Assembly: GCA_046345315.1 (NCBI GenBank)
Contig: JBKDKA010000068.1
Location: 1 to 64,000 of the forward strand
Source of the DNA: F1-80-MAGs062 sp046345315
GTDB lineage: Bacteria > Planctomycetota > Planctomycetia > Planctomycetales > Planctomycetaceae
DNA length: 64,000 nucleotides
Direction of reading: 5' to 3'
The notes below the pieces were generated by a model. It worked only from the letters and a program-made list of their open reading frames with translations. It was not told where the DNA came from and did not search any database. Below are positions 44,358 to 53,492 of this stretch, one piece after another. The translations under genes were made by a program, and so were the position numbers. Every line of letters starts with the position of its first letter. Position 1 is the stretch's first letter.

Positions 44358-45457
44358 CGGAGTGATCCTCCACTGTCCGGACGGCGTGCAGGAATCAGAC
44401 CGTCAGCGCGAAATCGCATCATGAGCACCAGTGCCAGTCCGAATATCATCAGCCGCCAGTTGGTGAACATGAGCAGCCGATTTCCGGAGGGATTGATCCC
44501 CGACTTCTGAATCGCACCGTCCAGCATCGGTGCCAGGATATTGTCGAATCCGAGCAGGATGAGAGAACCGACAATCACCCCCCGAATGCTGCCCAGTCCA
44601 CCAAGAATGACGCATGCCAGTATGATCGTGGATCGATTGAAGTCGTATGCATCGGGACCAGCCGTGGTCGTGAGTCTCGTGGCATAAAGCCCACCGGCCA
44701 TTCCGGCCAGAGCAGACCCGACTGCAAGCGCCGCCAGCTTCGCTCGAGCCGCATTGATTCCCATGCACGTCGCAGCCAGTTCGTCTTCACGAATCGCCAC
44801 CCATGCTCTTCCCAGTCGCGAACGTTCGAGATTTCGGAGAAGACAGACAACCAGCGTCAGCATCGCCACGGACAGATAATAGAATGGCCGAGCATCATTG
44901 CTCCACGCCGCCGCCGGCACTCCTGCCCAGGTCATGTCCGGTGGCGGAATCGGATTGAGCGCTCGAGTCCCTGCAGTGATCTCTTCGAGGTTCCTCAGCG
45001 AGAACCGCACGACTTCTCCGAAGCCCAGTGTCACCAGTGCGAGGTAGTCACCACGAAGTCTGAGCGTCGGCGCACCGAGCATTACTCCAGCTGCAGCGGC
45101 CCCGATGGTCGATAACACCAGAGCCGCAGTGAATCCGAGTTCAAACGGATACGACGGGATCGTCAGAATGCCGGTCAGGTAAGCCCCGATACCGAAGAAG
45201 GCACTGATTCCAAGGTGCAACAATCCGGTGTACCCAACAACAACATTCAGACCCAGAGCCAGAATGCAGAGGATCAGAATGGTCGAAAGCTGCCCGGTTG
45301 AACGTTCGAGAAACTCCCGTACCGGAAGTCCCGCAAGAACATCCGGCAGACCAAGACGCTGCCAGGAACCGGAGGCTGCCGGAAACATCAGCAGAATCCC
45401 CAGCCCGATGAGTTCGGGAAGGCTGGACCGAGTTTTTCCCGACACACTTGTGCTCAT
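44354..45457 (-). CDS. livM: Branched-chain amino acid-type ABC transporter permease LivM
   Basis: A 367-residue permease with about nine to ten helices. Characteristic stretches are LGLNVVVGYTGLLHLGISAFFGIGAYLTGIL, LRLRGDYLALVTLGFGEVVR, RAWVAIREDELAATCMGI (the cytoplasmic EAA-like loop contacting the ATPases), SALAGMAGGLYA and GGLGSIRGVIVGSLILLG. It forms half of the membrane channel with LivH. The start is ATG 45457, overlapping the livH stop by four bases (ATGA), so translation is coupled; the open frame upstream to 45919 is the shadow of livH. A 50-residue leader precedes the first conserved helix. Confidence 0.94.
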   Translation of the reverse strand: MSTSVSGKTRSSLPELIGLGILLMFPAASGSWQRLGLPDVLAGLPVREFLERSTGQLSTILILCILALGLNVVVGYTGLLHLGISAFFGIGAYLTGILTIPSYPFELGFTAALVLSTIGAAAAGVMLGAPTLRLRGDYLALVTLGFGEVVRFSLRNLEEITAGTRALNPIPPPDMTWAGVPAAAWSNDARPFYYLSVAMLTLVVCLLRNLERSRLGRAWVAIREDELAATCMGINAARAKLAALAVGSALAGMAGGLYATRLTTTAGPDAYDFNRSTIILACVILGGLGSIRGVIVGSLILLGFDNILAPMLDGAIQKSGINPSGNRLLMFTNWRLMIFGLALVLMMRFRADGLIPARRPDSGGSLR

Positions 45458-46428
45458 ACTTTTTCCACAGTGGACCGACCCAGCAGACCGGCCGGACGAA
45501 ATACGAGTATGACGATCAGGATCATGAAAATCAGCGAACCGGTCCAGCGTTCTCCGATGTATGCTGACCCGAAGGAACGCGCGACACCGATGATCAGGCC
45601 TCCCAGAACGGCTCCCGGAAGTTTTCCGATTCCACCCAGAACGGCAGCCGTGAAGGCATAGATCCCGTTCTGAAATCCCATCTGAAAGCTGACTGTGTTG
45701 ATGTAGAGACTGTAAACAACGCTGGCGACTCCGCCGAGTCCACCACCGATCAGAAAGGCCAAACCGATGACCCGGTCCACGTTGATCCCCATCAACTGAG
45801 CCGCCACCGGATTCTGTTCCACCGCCCGCATCGCCTTGCCAAGCTTTGTGAGCTTCACGAACATCGTCAGCGCGAGCATGATCGGAACAGTCACGCAGAT
45901 GACCATCAGATCTTTCCACGTGAACTGAACAGCGGCATCGGGCCAGAGACTCTTCTCAGATATCAGCTTCGGAAAGTTGGTGTCGGCGGCACCTCCCCAG
46001 AGCAGCCCGATGTTCATGAAGATGAACGACACTCCGATCGCTGACACCAGCGGTGCCAGCTTCGGCGCATTCCGAAGCGGCTTATAGACGATCCGATCCA
46101 TGGCCCAGTTGAGACTTCCACAGAACAGAGGCACAACCGTCAGACACAGTGCCAGGGCCATCACTGTCTGCGAAGTCGTCAGCCCCGCGCCTGATCCACC
46201 AAACAGGCTGATCAGGCTCAGCGTGAGGAACGCTCCGAGCATGAACAGATCGCCGTGCGCAAAATTGATCAGCCCGATGATCCCGTAAACCATCGTGTAG
46301 CCGAGTGCGATGAGGGCGATCAGGGAGCCGGTCGTGAGACCGATCACGCAATGCTGAAGAAACTGATCCCATCCGGACTGCGTCGAAGCCGCTGCCAGTA
46401 AAATCAGATTGATCGAGGATTCTGACAC
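45454..46428 (-). CDS. livH: Branched-chain amino acid-type ABC transporter permease LivH
   Basis: A 324-residue permease with about eight helices. Family stretches are LTTGSLIALIALGYTMVYGIIGLINFAHGDLFMLGAF near the N-terminus, GKAMRAVEQNPVAAQLMGINVDRV (the loop docking on the ATPases), GGGLGGVASVVYSLY and AVLGGIGKLPGAVLGGLIIGVARSF, written here only as markers. Partner of LivM. It follows livK by 94 nt and precedes livM with a stop/start overlap. Confidence 0.94.
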   Translation of the reverse strand: MSESSINLILLAAASTQSGWDQFLQHCVIGLTTGSLIALIALGYTMVYGIIGLINFAHGDLFMLGAFLTLSLISLFGGSGAGLTTSQTVMALALCLTVVPLFCGSLNWAMDRIVYKPLRNAPKLAPLVSAIGVSFIFMNIGLLWGGAADTNFPKLISEKSLWPDAAVQFTWKDLMVICVTVPIMLALTMFVKLTKLGKAMRAVEQNPVAAQLMGINVDRVIGLAFLIGGGLGGVASVVYSLYINTVSFQMGFQNGIYAFTAAVLGGIGKLPGAVLGGLIIGVARSFGSAYIGERWTGSLIFMILIVILVFRPAGLLGRSTVEKV

Positions 46429-46522
46429 TCGGATGATTTCCGCTCAGATGAATTCGCGTTCAGTCCGCTGTCGAGACAATGACGCACGTCTCCGAGACGG
46501 AGACACCGAAAGACAAACATCA

Positions 46523-47845
46523 TCACTTTGGAGCCGAAGCATCTCCCGCAGGCTCCGCTGCCTCCGTCTGCCCCAGCAGCTGCACAAAGCTGAATTTGCC
46601 GTCTCGCACCGTCGAACCGCTCAGCACTTTCACGCTCGTATCGCCGTTTTCGTCAAATGTGAGCCTGCCCAGTGCACCATCGAAATCGCGAATGCTGAGT
46701 GCAGCCTGTGTGATGGCAGTCCGATCCTTCTTGCCGGCAATCCGAATGGCTTCGAGAGCGACTCGAGCACATTCATAGCCGTAAATTGCGTAGGCTTCGG
46801 GTTTCCCATTGAACTTCGCCTCGTACTTTTCGACGAAGACCTTGCCCGGCCCTTTGAGCTCATCGGGAGGCAGACCGCCGAACGTAAAGAAGCATCGCTC
46901 GTTGATGTTCTCGGCACCGGCCGATGTGATAAACGCTTCCTCCATGCAGCCATCGGGAACCATCAGCTTTGCTGTGAGCCCTGCCGCAACCATGTCCTTC
47001 GCGATCTGACCGCCCTTGGACTGTGTTGTGCCGCCGAAGTAGATCAGGTCGGGCTCCTGAGCCTTGATGGAAACCATGAGCGACTTGAACTCCTGAGCTT
47101 TGGCGTCAATGCTCTCGTGTCCCAGAACAGTCAGGCCGATCTCCGTCGCACGTTCTTCGAACAGATTCGCAATGCCGCGCCCGTAGACCTCGTTGTCGTC
47201 AAGAATATAAACCTTGTTGAGCCCCATCTGCTTTGCCCACTCAGCAGCCAGACTTCCCTGCAGGTCATCGGCCGGCACAACACGAACGTAGTTGAGCTTG
47301 CCGGTCGGTCGATAGATGTCCGGCTCGCTGGGATCACCGGTCCCTGGCTTTGTGAGCCCGGGCCAGGTGTTGGCAGGGCTCACCATGAGCAGCTCGGCAC
47401 GATTCAGAATCGGCATCGAGATCTTCGCTGCGCCGCTGTTATAAGTGCCGATGTAGACCATCACGTCCGGATCCTTGACCGCCTGTTCGGCGTTGGCTGT
47501 TTCGGCTTCGGCAGTCCACTGACCCGCTGAAGCTGTGGCATCATCCAGGTCGAGATACTCAATTCGAAAATCGCCGACCTTTCCGCCGGCTTCATCGATG
47601 GCCATTCGAATTCCGTTGACGATCGTATCTGTCTGCTGACGAGCACTTCCGGTGCGTGGCAGGCTGGAAACAATCCGAATCAGATCCGCCGTACCACCTG
47701 AAGGTGTGCTGCCTGCAGCGGAACTCGGTGCAGAAGGATCCACTGCTCCCGGAGCTGTGCCGGAATTGCCCGACGGAGCTGGTCCGCAGCCGTTGAGTGC
47801 CGTCATGATGAGCAGGCTCAGAGTCGTAAGCCGGATCATCGACAT
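46523..47845 (-). CDS. livK: Branched-chain amino acid-type substrate-binding lipoprotein LivK
   Basis: A 440-residue periplasmic-binding protein type 1. The ATG at 47845 gives a lipoprotein signal (MSMIRLTTLSLLIMTALNGC, lipobox Cys at 20). A Pro/Ser/Gly linker of about 40 residues follows, then the bilobed receptor with RQQTDTIVNGIRMAIDEAGGK, YIGTYNSGAAKISMPILNRA, RVVPADDLQGSLAAEWAK, VYILDDNEVYGRG and YAIYGYECARVALEAI. Lipid anchoring suits the planctomycete cell plan. It captures an amino acid or a related small ligand and presents it to LivHM. First gene of the operon; the frame is open to 47950, but that part has no signal-like features. Confidence 0.93.
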   Translation of the reverse strand: MSMIRLTTLSLLIMTALNGCGPAPSGNSGTAPGAVDPSAPSSAAGSTPSGGTADLIRIVSSLPRTGSARQQTDTIVNGIRMAIDEAGGKVGDFRIEYLDLDDATASAGQWTAEAETANAEQAVKDPDVMVYIGTYNSGAAKISMPILNRAELLMVSPANTWPGLTKPGTGDPSEPDIYRPTGKLNYVRVVPADDLQGSLAAEWAKQMGLNKVYILDDNEVYGRGIANLFEERATEIGLTVLGHESIDAKAQEFKSLMVSIKAQEPDLIYFGGTTQSKGGQIAKDMVAAGLTAKLMVPDGCMEEAFITSAGAENINERCFFTFGGLPPDELKGPGKVFVEKYEAKFNGKPEAYAIYGYECARVALEAIRIAGKKDRTAITQAALSIRDFDGALGRLTFDENGDTSVKVLSGSTVRDGKFSFVQLLGQTEAAEPAGDASAPK

Positions 47846-48443
47846 GCCGAACCCGAATGGTCGCGAATTCCTGTAGTCAGCCCCCAGGGATTCGCACCTT
47901 GCATTGGGTGTCTGGAAGAACGACCAGTTCGCGAACATTGCCTGTGTCATAAGTGACTTCAGCCCTGAAAAAACAGCATGGCAGCAGGAACAGACTCCTT
48001 CCCTTTCGAAGCCACGAGAAGGAGTCTACGGCCCGAACAGTCCGTATTTTTCCACAGTTTACGACTGCGGCAACCGCATCGTCAACCAGCCCCGCTCAGC
48101 GTCTGCTCACTTCGACCGCATTGTTTGACTGGATTGTCGAAAAGGGAATCGCGGGAGCTCGCCCTGATTCGACCTGAACTCGTGCTGTTCAGTTCAGGCG
48201 CGTTCGGGAACAGAAGTCATCATTCTTTCGCGAGATGATTCGCGATCAAAAATCTCAGATTCACAGTCTCGCAGAGCGCCTGAGCCCCCCACAATCTTTG
48301 GCGGAAAACGAAAATCCCGGTCCCTCGTCGGCGAAACTTCGGAAATATCCACTGTACAATTGTGCGACTCGGTCATTATGTTGAGCTCCGCTCAGCAGGT
48401 CAGAATTCGGCGGTCAGTGAACTGCAGTGAGGAAGACCAGTAA
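47846..48443. other. Intergenic region, liv operon promoter side
   Basis: About 600 nt between divergent livK and the M24-like gene. It contains a 9-bp inverted repeat AGACTCCTT / AAGGAGTCT at 47992-48027 with an 18-nt loop, which could be an operator or an mRNA hairpin in the liv leader; it lacks a T-run. No gene seen. Confidence 0.45.
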
Positions 48444-49805
48444 ATGAATGACACTTTTTCGGATGATGCTCGGCCCCGACGTCAGCTCATTCAGGATGCG
48501 GATCGCGTCGCTGACGTGGAGCTCAAGCATCAGCGAGTCCGGCAGCTGCTCGCGGCGACCGGGGCCGACGCACTGCTTCTTCAGGATCCGGCCAACATCG
48601 CGTGGTTTGCTGCCGGGGCCGACATGACTCGCGGAGGTTCGGAAAGCTGCCAGACGAGTGTCTTTGTAACGGAAGATGCTCGCCTGTTCGCAACGAACTC
48701 TGTGGACTCAACGCTTATCTTTGAACGCGAAGCTTTCGGCCTGGGTTTTCAGCTCAAGCAGCGTGAATGGTTTCAGCCCCACAGTGAGCTCATCGATGAT
48801 CTGACTCGTGGTCGTCGTGTCATCAGCGATACGTGTGTGGAAGGCACACGGGGAGCATCCCGGCGGATTGCTCAGATCCGGCTGCCATTGACTGCCCTGG
48901 AAGTGACTCGTCTGAAGAAGCTTTGCAGCGTCGTCGTCCATGCTGTTGAAGCCACTGCCGTCAACATCCGGTCGGGACAGACGGAAGCTTCTGTCGCCGG
49001 CGAGGTTGCTCATCGGCTGATCAAACGCACCGTGACTCCCGTCAGAATTCAGGTGGCTGCTGACGGTCGCAATCTTCGTTATCGTCACTGGCCGTACAGT
49101 GAAGATCCCATTGAGTCGTACGCTACAGTCTGCTGTGTCGCTCGGCGATGGGGACTTCATGCCGCAGTGGCTCGAACTGTGGCCATCGATCGGATTCCTC
49201 CGGAACTCTGGGAAGCGCATCAGAAAGCGGTTCTGATTCATGCAACCGGGATGTTCTTTTCACGGAACGAAGAATCGGTCCGAGCACTCTGGCCTCGCGT
49301 GCAGCGGATTTACGAAAAGTTCAATATCCCCTGCGAATGGCAGCTGAGTGATCAGGCGGATGTCATGGGCTATCGCAGCAGTGAAGTTCAGCTGACGCCA
49401 GATGGTGATCACGTGCTTCAGGCCCCGTCAGCCGTGTTCTGGCACCCGTCTGTCGGAATGGCCATGCCGGGAGATATGGTCCTGATTTCAGAAACCGGCA
49501 CCGAATCGCTGACTCGATCCACGATGTGGCCGGAACTGGAAGTTCGAGTGAAGGGACGGGATGTTCCGTGCTGCGGAATTCTCCGAACGGCCAGAACCGG
49601 CGATTCCGCTTCCGAACTGACGACGTCGCCGCAGAATCCGAAAACCGGAGATGAGACTGGGGACAGTGCGGAGTTCGTTCTGATGAGCAATTCCGGGACT
49701 CACGATCGAGTTGATTCGATCTGGGAAATGGAACTGGCTGCCGGCGGACGGTCGGTGCTCGAAGGAGACGAATCGCAGTTCTCCGGCGAATCCGTGCTCG
49801 ACTGA
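48444..49805 (+). CDS. Degenerate M24 (Xaa-Pro aminopeptidase/creatinase-like) protein
   Basis: A 453-residue protein with a creatinase-type N-terminal domain (about 20-150; RVRQLLAATGADALLLQDPANIAWFAAGAD) and a pita-bread M24-like domain (about 155-400; LTALEVTRLKKLCSVVVHAVEATAVNIRSGQTE, written as marker). The metal ligands of active M24 peptidases are missing: in the strand where family members have two Asp the sequence reads SYATVCCVARRWGLHAAVART, the HxxGHG motif is absent, and no clear Glu pair is seen. It is therefore probably not a peptidase but a structural or binding relative. The C-terminal 60 residues are acidic and disordered. Divergent from livK; no operon partner. Confidence 0.78.
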   Translation: MNDTFSDDARPRRQLIQDADRVADVELKHQRVRQLLAATGADALLLQDPANIAWFAAGADMTRGGSESCQTSVFVTEDARLFATNSVDSTLIFEREAFGLGFQLKQREWFQPHSELIDDLTRGRRVISDTCVEGTRGASRRIAQIRLPLTALEVTRLKKLCSVVVHAVEATAVNIRSGQTEASVAGEVAHRLIKRTVTPVRIQVAADGRNLRYRHWPYSEDPIESYATVCCVARRWGLHAAVARTVAIDRIPPELWEAHQKAVLIHATGMFFSRNEESVRALWPRVQRIYEKFNIPCEWQLSDQADVMGYRSSEVQLTPDGDHVLQAPSAVFWHPSVGMAMPGDMVLISETGTESLTRSTMWPELEVRVKGRDVPCCGILRTARTGDSASELTTSPQNPKTGDETGDSAEFVLMSNSGTHDRVDSIWEMELAAGGRSVLEGDESQFSGESVLD

Positions 49806-50301
49806 ACCGCTCCAACGCGTGGGATCGAATCAGACCAGTGGCCTGCCATGTCTGGCTGCCGCATGACGCTCTGCCAACAAAATCTTCCTGCATTCATCGC
49901 AGTCGCACTGCACACGGACGCTCCAGCAAGTGTGCCCATGGCAGGATCTGTGATCAGCGGCATCCAGCTCAGGTCTGAAACCGTTGAGCGTCAGATGTTT
50001 GTTGTGCGTTGCTGATGTTGAACTCAGCTGACAGCGACGGAGATAACTCCTGCAGTTCCGTTTCGTCTCTCAGGTCGCGAGTCAGTGTGTTTGCATTCCA
50101 TAGAGTGTGTTTGCATTCCATTCTGAATCCGTCAGATTATGTCACAAGGCCTGCCTCAAGATCAGCCTGACTGGTGGCTCACAGAAGGCATTCCGAATCA
50201 TCGTGTCCGGAATTTCATCCGCCGAACAGAATCTGATCGAAGCGGCCGCGAATTGTAACGGGCCGCGAAATGTGTTTGTGAACGATCGTGAACAGGAATG
50301 A
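49806..50301. other. Intergenic region with an 18-bp direct repeat
   Basis: About 500 nt. AGTGTGTTTGCATTCCAT occurs at 50084-50101 and again at 50104-50121. Nothing else recognisable. Confidence 0.5.
50084..50121. repeat. Tandem 18-bp direct repeat
   Basis: Two perfect copies of AGTGTGTTTGCATTCCAT at a 20-bp period, about 180 nt before the PilZ gene. Could be a duplicated protein-binding site or simple slippage. Confidence 0.85.
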
Positions 50302-50853
50302 ATGGGAGTTGGATCTATGGAAGTCGAAGCGGGTGGCCTTCGATTTATACTGCACGAAGAGGAACTCGAACTGATCGATGCCGAAGGAACGACTCTGGTT
50401 CGGCTCAGCCAGGATGAAACTCTTCGAGTACGCGGCCTCCTGAATGGCGATCTTCAGGGACTTCCCAATCGGCGCACTGTTTTTCGGGTCCCGGTTTTCG
50501 AGAACAGCGGACTGACCTGTATGCTGAGACTACAGCATCAGGAATTTGCAGTTCGTCCCAGAAACATCAGCCTGACCGGCATTTCCATCCCGATCACAGA
50601 GTCGCTCACCGGGCTGCTCGCGGAAGAACAGGAAGTCTCCGTGACTCTGCGTTTTGAAAACTGTTGTCAGGTTCTGCAGGGGATTGTGCGGCGACTGACG
50701 CCGCAGGCGGCCGGGATCTTCTTTCCAGAATCCATTCGTGGCGAAAACATGGTGCCACCGGCCGATCTCATGAGAATCGTAATGCTGCTGCAGCGACAGT
50801 GGATGAATCGCCGAGCCCCCGGTCCGGTCAGAAATCAGACAAAAACACCATAG
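50302..50853 (+). CDS. PilZ-domain protein
   Basis: A 183-residue cytoplasmic protein. The PilZ motifs are better kept than in the protein at 2752-3534: an Arg-rich stretch NRRTVFRVPV (about residues 56-65) and RPRNISLTGISIPI (about 90-103), matching the (D/N)xSxxG strand. Such domains bind cyclic di-GMP. The N-terminal 50 residues precede the domain and may be a YcgR-N-like partner segment. Two starts are possible: ATG 50302 after ACAGGAA, or ATG 50317 after GGGAG with eight-base spacing. The gene stands alone, so the controlled process is unknown. Confidence 0.78.
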   Translation: MGVGSMEVEAGGLRFILHEEELELIDAEGTTLVRLSQDETLRVRGLLNGDLQGLPNRRTVFRVPVFENSGLTCMLRLQHQEFAVRPRNISLTGISIPITESLTGLLAEEQEVSVTLRFENCCQVLQGIVRRLTPQAAGIFFPESIRGENMVPPADLMRIVMLLQRQWMNRRAPGPVRNQTKTP

Positions 50854-51155
50854 CGGAACAGCTTGCGATCGATGTTTCCTGCTCGATCCGTCAGGTCAGG
50901 TGACCAACGCTTCTTTCTGCAGGCTTGCCGAAATCATCAAAATCGTCACCGTGCCGAGTTCTTCAGGAGCGTGCGAGGCTGACGTGGGTATGGCCCGATT
51001 CCGCACACCAGCCTTGACGGTGCAGCCATGAACTTGGTCAAATTCCCCTTTGTGGATGCTCAACTCTGTGTGGGGAGTTAAGGGAGACGGCGCCTTTATG
51101 GTCACGGCCCCTGTCTGCAATCCACTCCGAATCCGTATCTTGAGGAATCAGAATA
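50854..51155. other. Intergenic region before the TRASH-domain gene
   Basis: About 300 nt, presumably the leader and promoter of the next gene. GAGGAA at about 51140 is its ribosome-binding site. A 74-codon frame on the minus strand is not convincing. Confidence 0.45.
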
Positions 51156-51623
51156 ATGAAACGTCATACAGCAGTACTGTCGCTCGCAGCAGCTTTGCTG
51201 GCTCTGTTTGCAGCGTCCGGCTCCGCGGAAGACAAGAAGGAAGAAGCAAAGTTCTCTGCAAAGTGCCCGGTCTCCGGAGCTGACGCAAAGAAAGAACAGC
51301 ATGCTTCTTACAAGGATAAGGAAGTTTACTTCTGCTGTGAGAAATGCAAGGCGGCATTTGAAGCAGACAACAAGAAGTTCGCAGTCAAGGCAAACCATCA
51401 GCTCGTTCATACGAAGCAGTTCGTTCAGGTCAAGTGTCCACTTTCCGGTGGTCCGTTGAACAAAGAACAGGTCGTGAAGGTCGGCGAAGTTGAAGTGGCA
51501 TTCTGCTGCGACAAGTGCAAGGGAAAGACTGCCGGCGCCAAGGGCGACGAACAGCTGGCTCTGGTGTTCAGTGACGAAGCATTCAAGAAGGGCTTCGAAG
51601 CACCGAAAGAAGAAAAGAAGTAG
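51156..51623 (+). CDS. Exported protein with two TRASH/YHS-like metal-binding repeats
   Basis: A 155-residue protein. A signal peptide (MKRHTAVLSLAAALLALFAASGSAE) precedes two repeats: CPVSGADAKKEQ...VYFCCEKCKAAFE (about 36-70) and CPLSGGPLNKEQ...VAFCCDKCKGK (about 93-122). Each has the Cys-Pro-x-Ser-Gly start and CCxKC end of YHS/TRASH-like treble-clef domains, which bind copper, zinc or other heavy metals. The tail is Lys-rich. Probably a periplasmic metal-binding protein. The start has GAGGAA nearby. A strong terminator follows, and the gene appears monocistronic. Confidence 0.9.
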   Translation: MKRHTAVLSLAAALLALFAASGSAEDKKEEAKFSAKCPVSGADAKKEQHASYKDKEVYFCCEKCKAAFEADNKKFAVKANHQLVHTKQFVQVKCPLSGGPLNKEQVVKVGEVEVAFCCDKCKGKTAGAKGDEQLALVFSDEAFKKGFEAPKEEKK

Positions 51624-51669
51624 TCTCGACCGTTCGAGTCAGAGACCTCTTTGCCGTACGAAGATTCAG

Positions 51670-51706
51670 CAGGCAGTCGTGAGTTCACTTCACGGCTGCC
51701 TGTTTT
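51670..51706 (+). terminator. Intrinsic terminator of the TRASH-domain gene
   Basis: Thirteen-bp stem (CAGGCAGTCGTGA / TCACGGCTGCCTG, one G-T pair) with a 7-nt loop, followed by TTTTCGTTT. Confidence 0.9.
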
Positions 51707-51767
51707 CGTTTCTGCAACGTACTTTGGACCATTTCTGCGAGAACGTTGCTGAGCCGCGTGGTTTCGA

Positions 51768-53195
51768 CTACCGAATCAAGAACGTTCTCTGCCGCAACTG
51801 CCGATGAAGTTCCTGAAGACCGAGCGATCCCGAATACGTCTGAGTCGTCCGTCTCCACCAGCAGACTCTTTCGGGAAACTCCACAACGATCTTCAACCGA
51901 TCGTCTTCGTTTGGTGATGTCGCGTTCTCAGCGGAAATATTTTCCGATTCAGCGGCCCGCAGTGCGACGATTGCGGCTTCAATGACGGCGAACTGAAAAC
52001 GATCTTCCGGATAAATCGGTGCCCCTGTTTCGCTCAACGACCAGCGATCGATGCGCACCGGACACCAGTCATCAAGCGGTTCCGTGGGGCCCACGAAAGG
52101 CTGAAGTGACAGTGGTAGTCGATCGACCACATCGGAACGCACGAATAATCGGAACACTTCCGGACGGCTGGAATAAAGCTGCCACGAAAGCCAGTTGTCA
52201 GCAATTCCGAACAGACCGCTGGCCGGAATGCCGAAGAGAAACACCGACATCAGAATGGCTGACTTCGTTTGAATCCGCGGGCTCGGCGGTCTCGCTGGAT
52301 CTGTGCGTTTCCTCTCCGAAGAACTCTCAGGAGCAGCGTCGCAGGGGAGTCCGGCGCAGCGTCGCAATGTCGATTCCGACCACATGATTACTGAAATGAT
52401 CAGCAGGAAAGAGATGTTCCAGCAGAGAACAGCCGGAAAGTGATTCAATCCCCAGGGGCCCAGTGCGGCGATCAGCGAAAGGTGCAGTACCGTTGTGCAT
52501 CCAATGATCAGTCCTGCGGAGTGGCTGCAAATCAGCACCAGACCAGCAAGAAACTCGCCGGCAGTCAGCAGCAGGCAAAGGACTCTGACCGTCGACGGGT
52601 CCGCTGCTGCCAGAGGTTTGCCAATCATCCGCAACAGTGCTGCGACGATCTCACCCGTCATACTGGCTTCGATCTCCGGTGTGAATCGTGAGACTGCGGA
52701 GCTCAGATAAACAGCGGCAATCGTGTATCGCAGCATTCCCGTCACGCTGTGGGATCTCGAAAAGACAGCAAGCTGCAGAAGGCACAACAGAAAGAACCAG
52801 TGCCATGCCTGCAGCAGATGCTGGTTTGTGACCGTGATGAGCACGCCGAGAATCAGGCTCAGCCATGTTGCAAACTGTCGCAACGTTCCTGTTTGAATGT
52901 GGATCAGGGGACACGCCACCGCATGCGTCTTTGGAAACATCCATTCAAGTCCAGACAACAACAGCAGGGCAGAAAGAACAAACAGATACCCAGATGCTGC
53001 CACAGCTGCCAGCTTTGGATTCCATGGGAGATTCGGAATCAACGGAACTGACGGGAACGAAGATGCACCGATCCAGAGTCGCCACGTCAATGCGATCAGT
53101 ACGAGCTCAGAGAGGACGGCCACGAATGTGAGTTTCGCTGTCACCTGTGACAGAACGGAGGCACAGTCGGATGTGGAGCTGTCGGATGCGAGCAT
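51768..53195 (-). CDS. Polytopic membrane protein with soluble C-terminal part
   Basis: A 475-residue protein from the ATG at 53195. Ten or so hydrophobic segments (for example FVAVLSELVLIALTWRLW, AAVAASGYLFVLSALLLLSGL, AVLCWNISFLLIISVIMW) are followed by a soluble C-terminal region of about 140 residues. The core (FTPEIEASMTGEIVAALL, LCLLLTAGEFLAGLVLIC) recalls DoxX/MauE- or HTTM-like four-helix modules, but the match is too weak to name. The frame extends to a TTG at 53408; that part is Arg/Ser-rich and lacks a ribosome-binding site, so the ATG is preferred. Divergent from the DUF1592 gene. Confidence 0.7.
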   Translation of the reverse strand: MLASDSSTSDCASVLSQVTAKLTFVAVLSELVLIALTWRLWIGASSFPSVPLIPNLPWNPKLAAVAASGYLFVLSALLLLSGLEWMFPKTHAVACPLIHIQTGTLRQFATWLSLILGVLITVTNQHLLQAWHWFFLLCLLQLAVFSRSHSVTGMLRYTIAAVYLSSAVSRFTPEIEASMTGEIVAALLRMIGKPLAAADPSTVRVLCLLLTAGEFLAGLVLICSHSAGLIIGCTTVLHLSLIAALGPWGLNHFPAVLCWNISFLLIISVIMWSESTLRRCAGLPCDAAPESSSERKRTDPARPPSPRIQTKSAILMSVFLFGIPASGLFGIADNWLSWQLYSSRPEVFRLFVRSDVVDRLPLSLQPFVGPTEPLDDWCPVRIDRWSLSETGAPIYPEDRFQFAVIEAAIVALRAAESENISAENATSPNEDDRLKIVVEFPERVCWWRRTTQTYSGSLGLQELHRQLRQRTFLIR

Positions 53196-53492
53196 CAGCC
53201 TGTTTCGATAAATGACCTGTTGAATGAGAGATCGGAGCCGTCTCAGAATTCTTGTCAGAAACGGTTCGCCTGTGAACGAACTTTGAGAACAGTTTGACAG
53301 AGCCCGAGAAAAGCACCATCCTGTTATCGTGCAGAATCGCAAACACGTGTTCTGCCGGAGTTCACTCTGATTCCGCTGCCTGAAATACCGTCGGTGATCT
53401 GACAGCAACTCTTCGCGTTCTCCCCGCCTGATTTCCCATCGTTAACGCAGTCAATCCTCTGACATTGAAACCCTTCACTGAGGAACACTCAG

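Noticed and set aside
46409..47530. 373-codon plus-strand frame opposite livK
   Set aside because: Shadow frame; livK is supported by signal peptide, receptor motifs and operon context.
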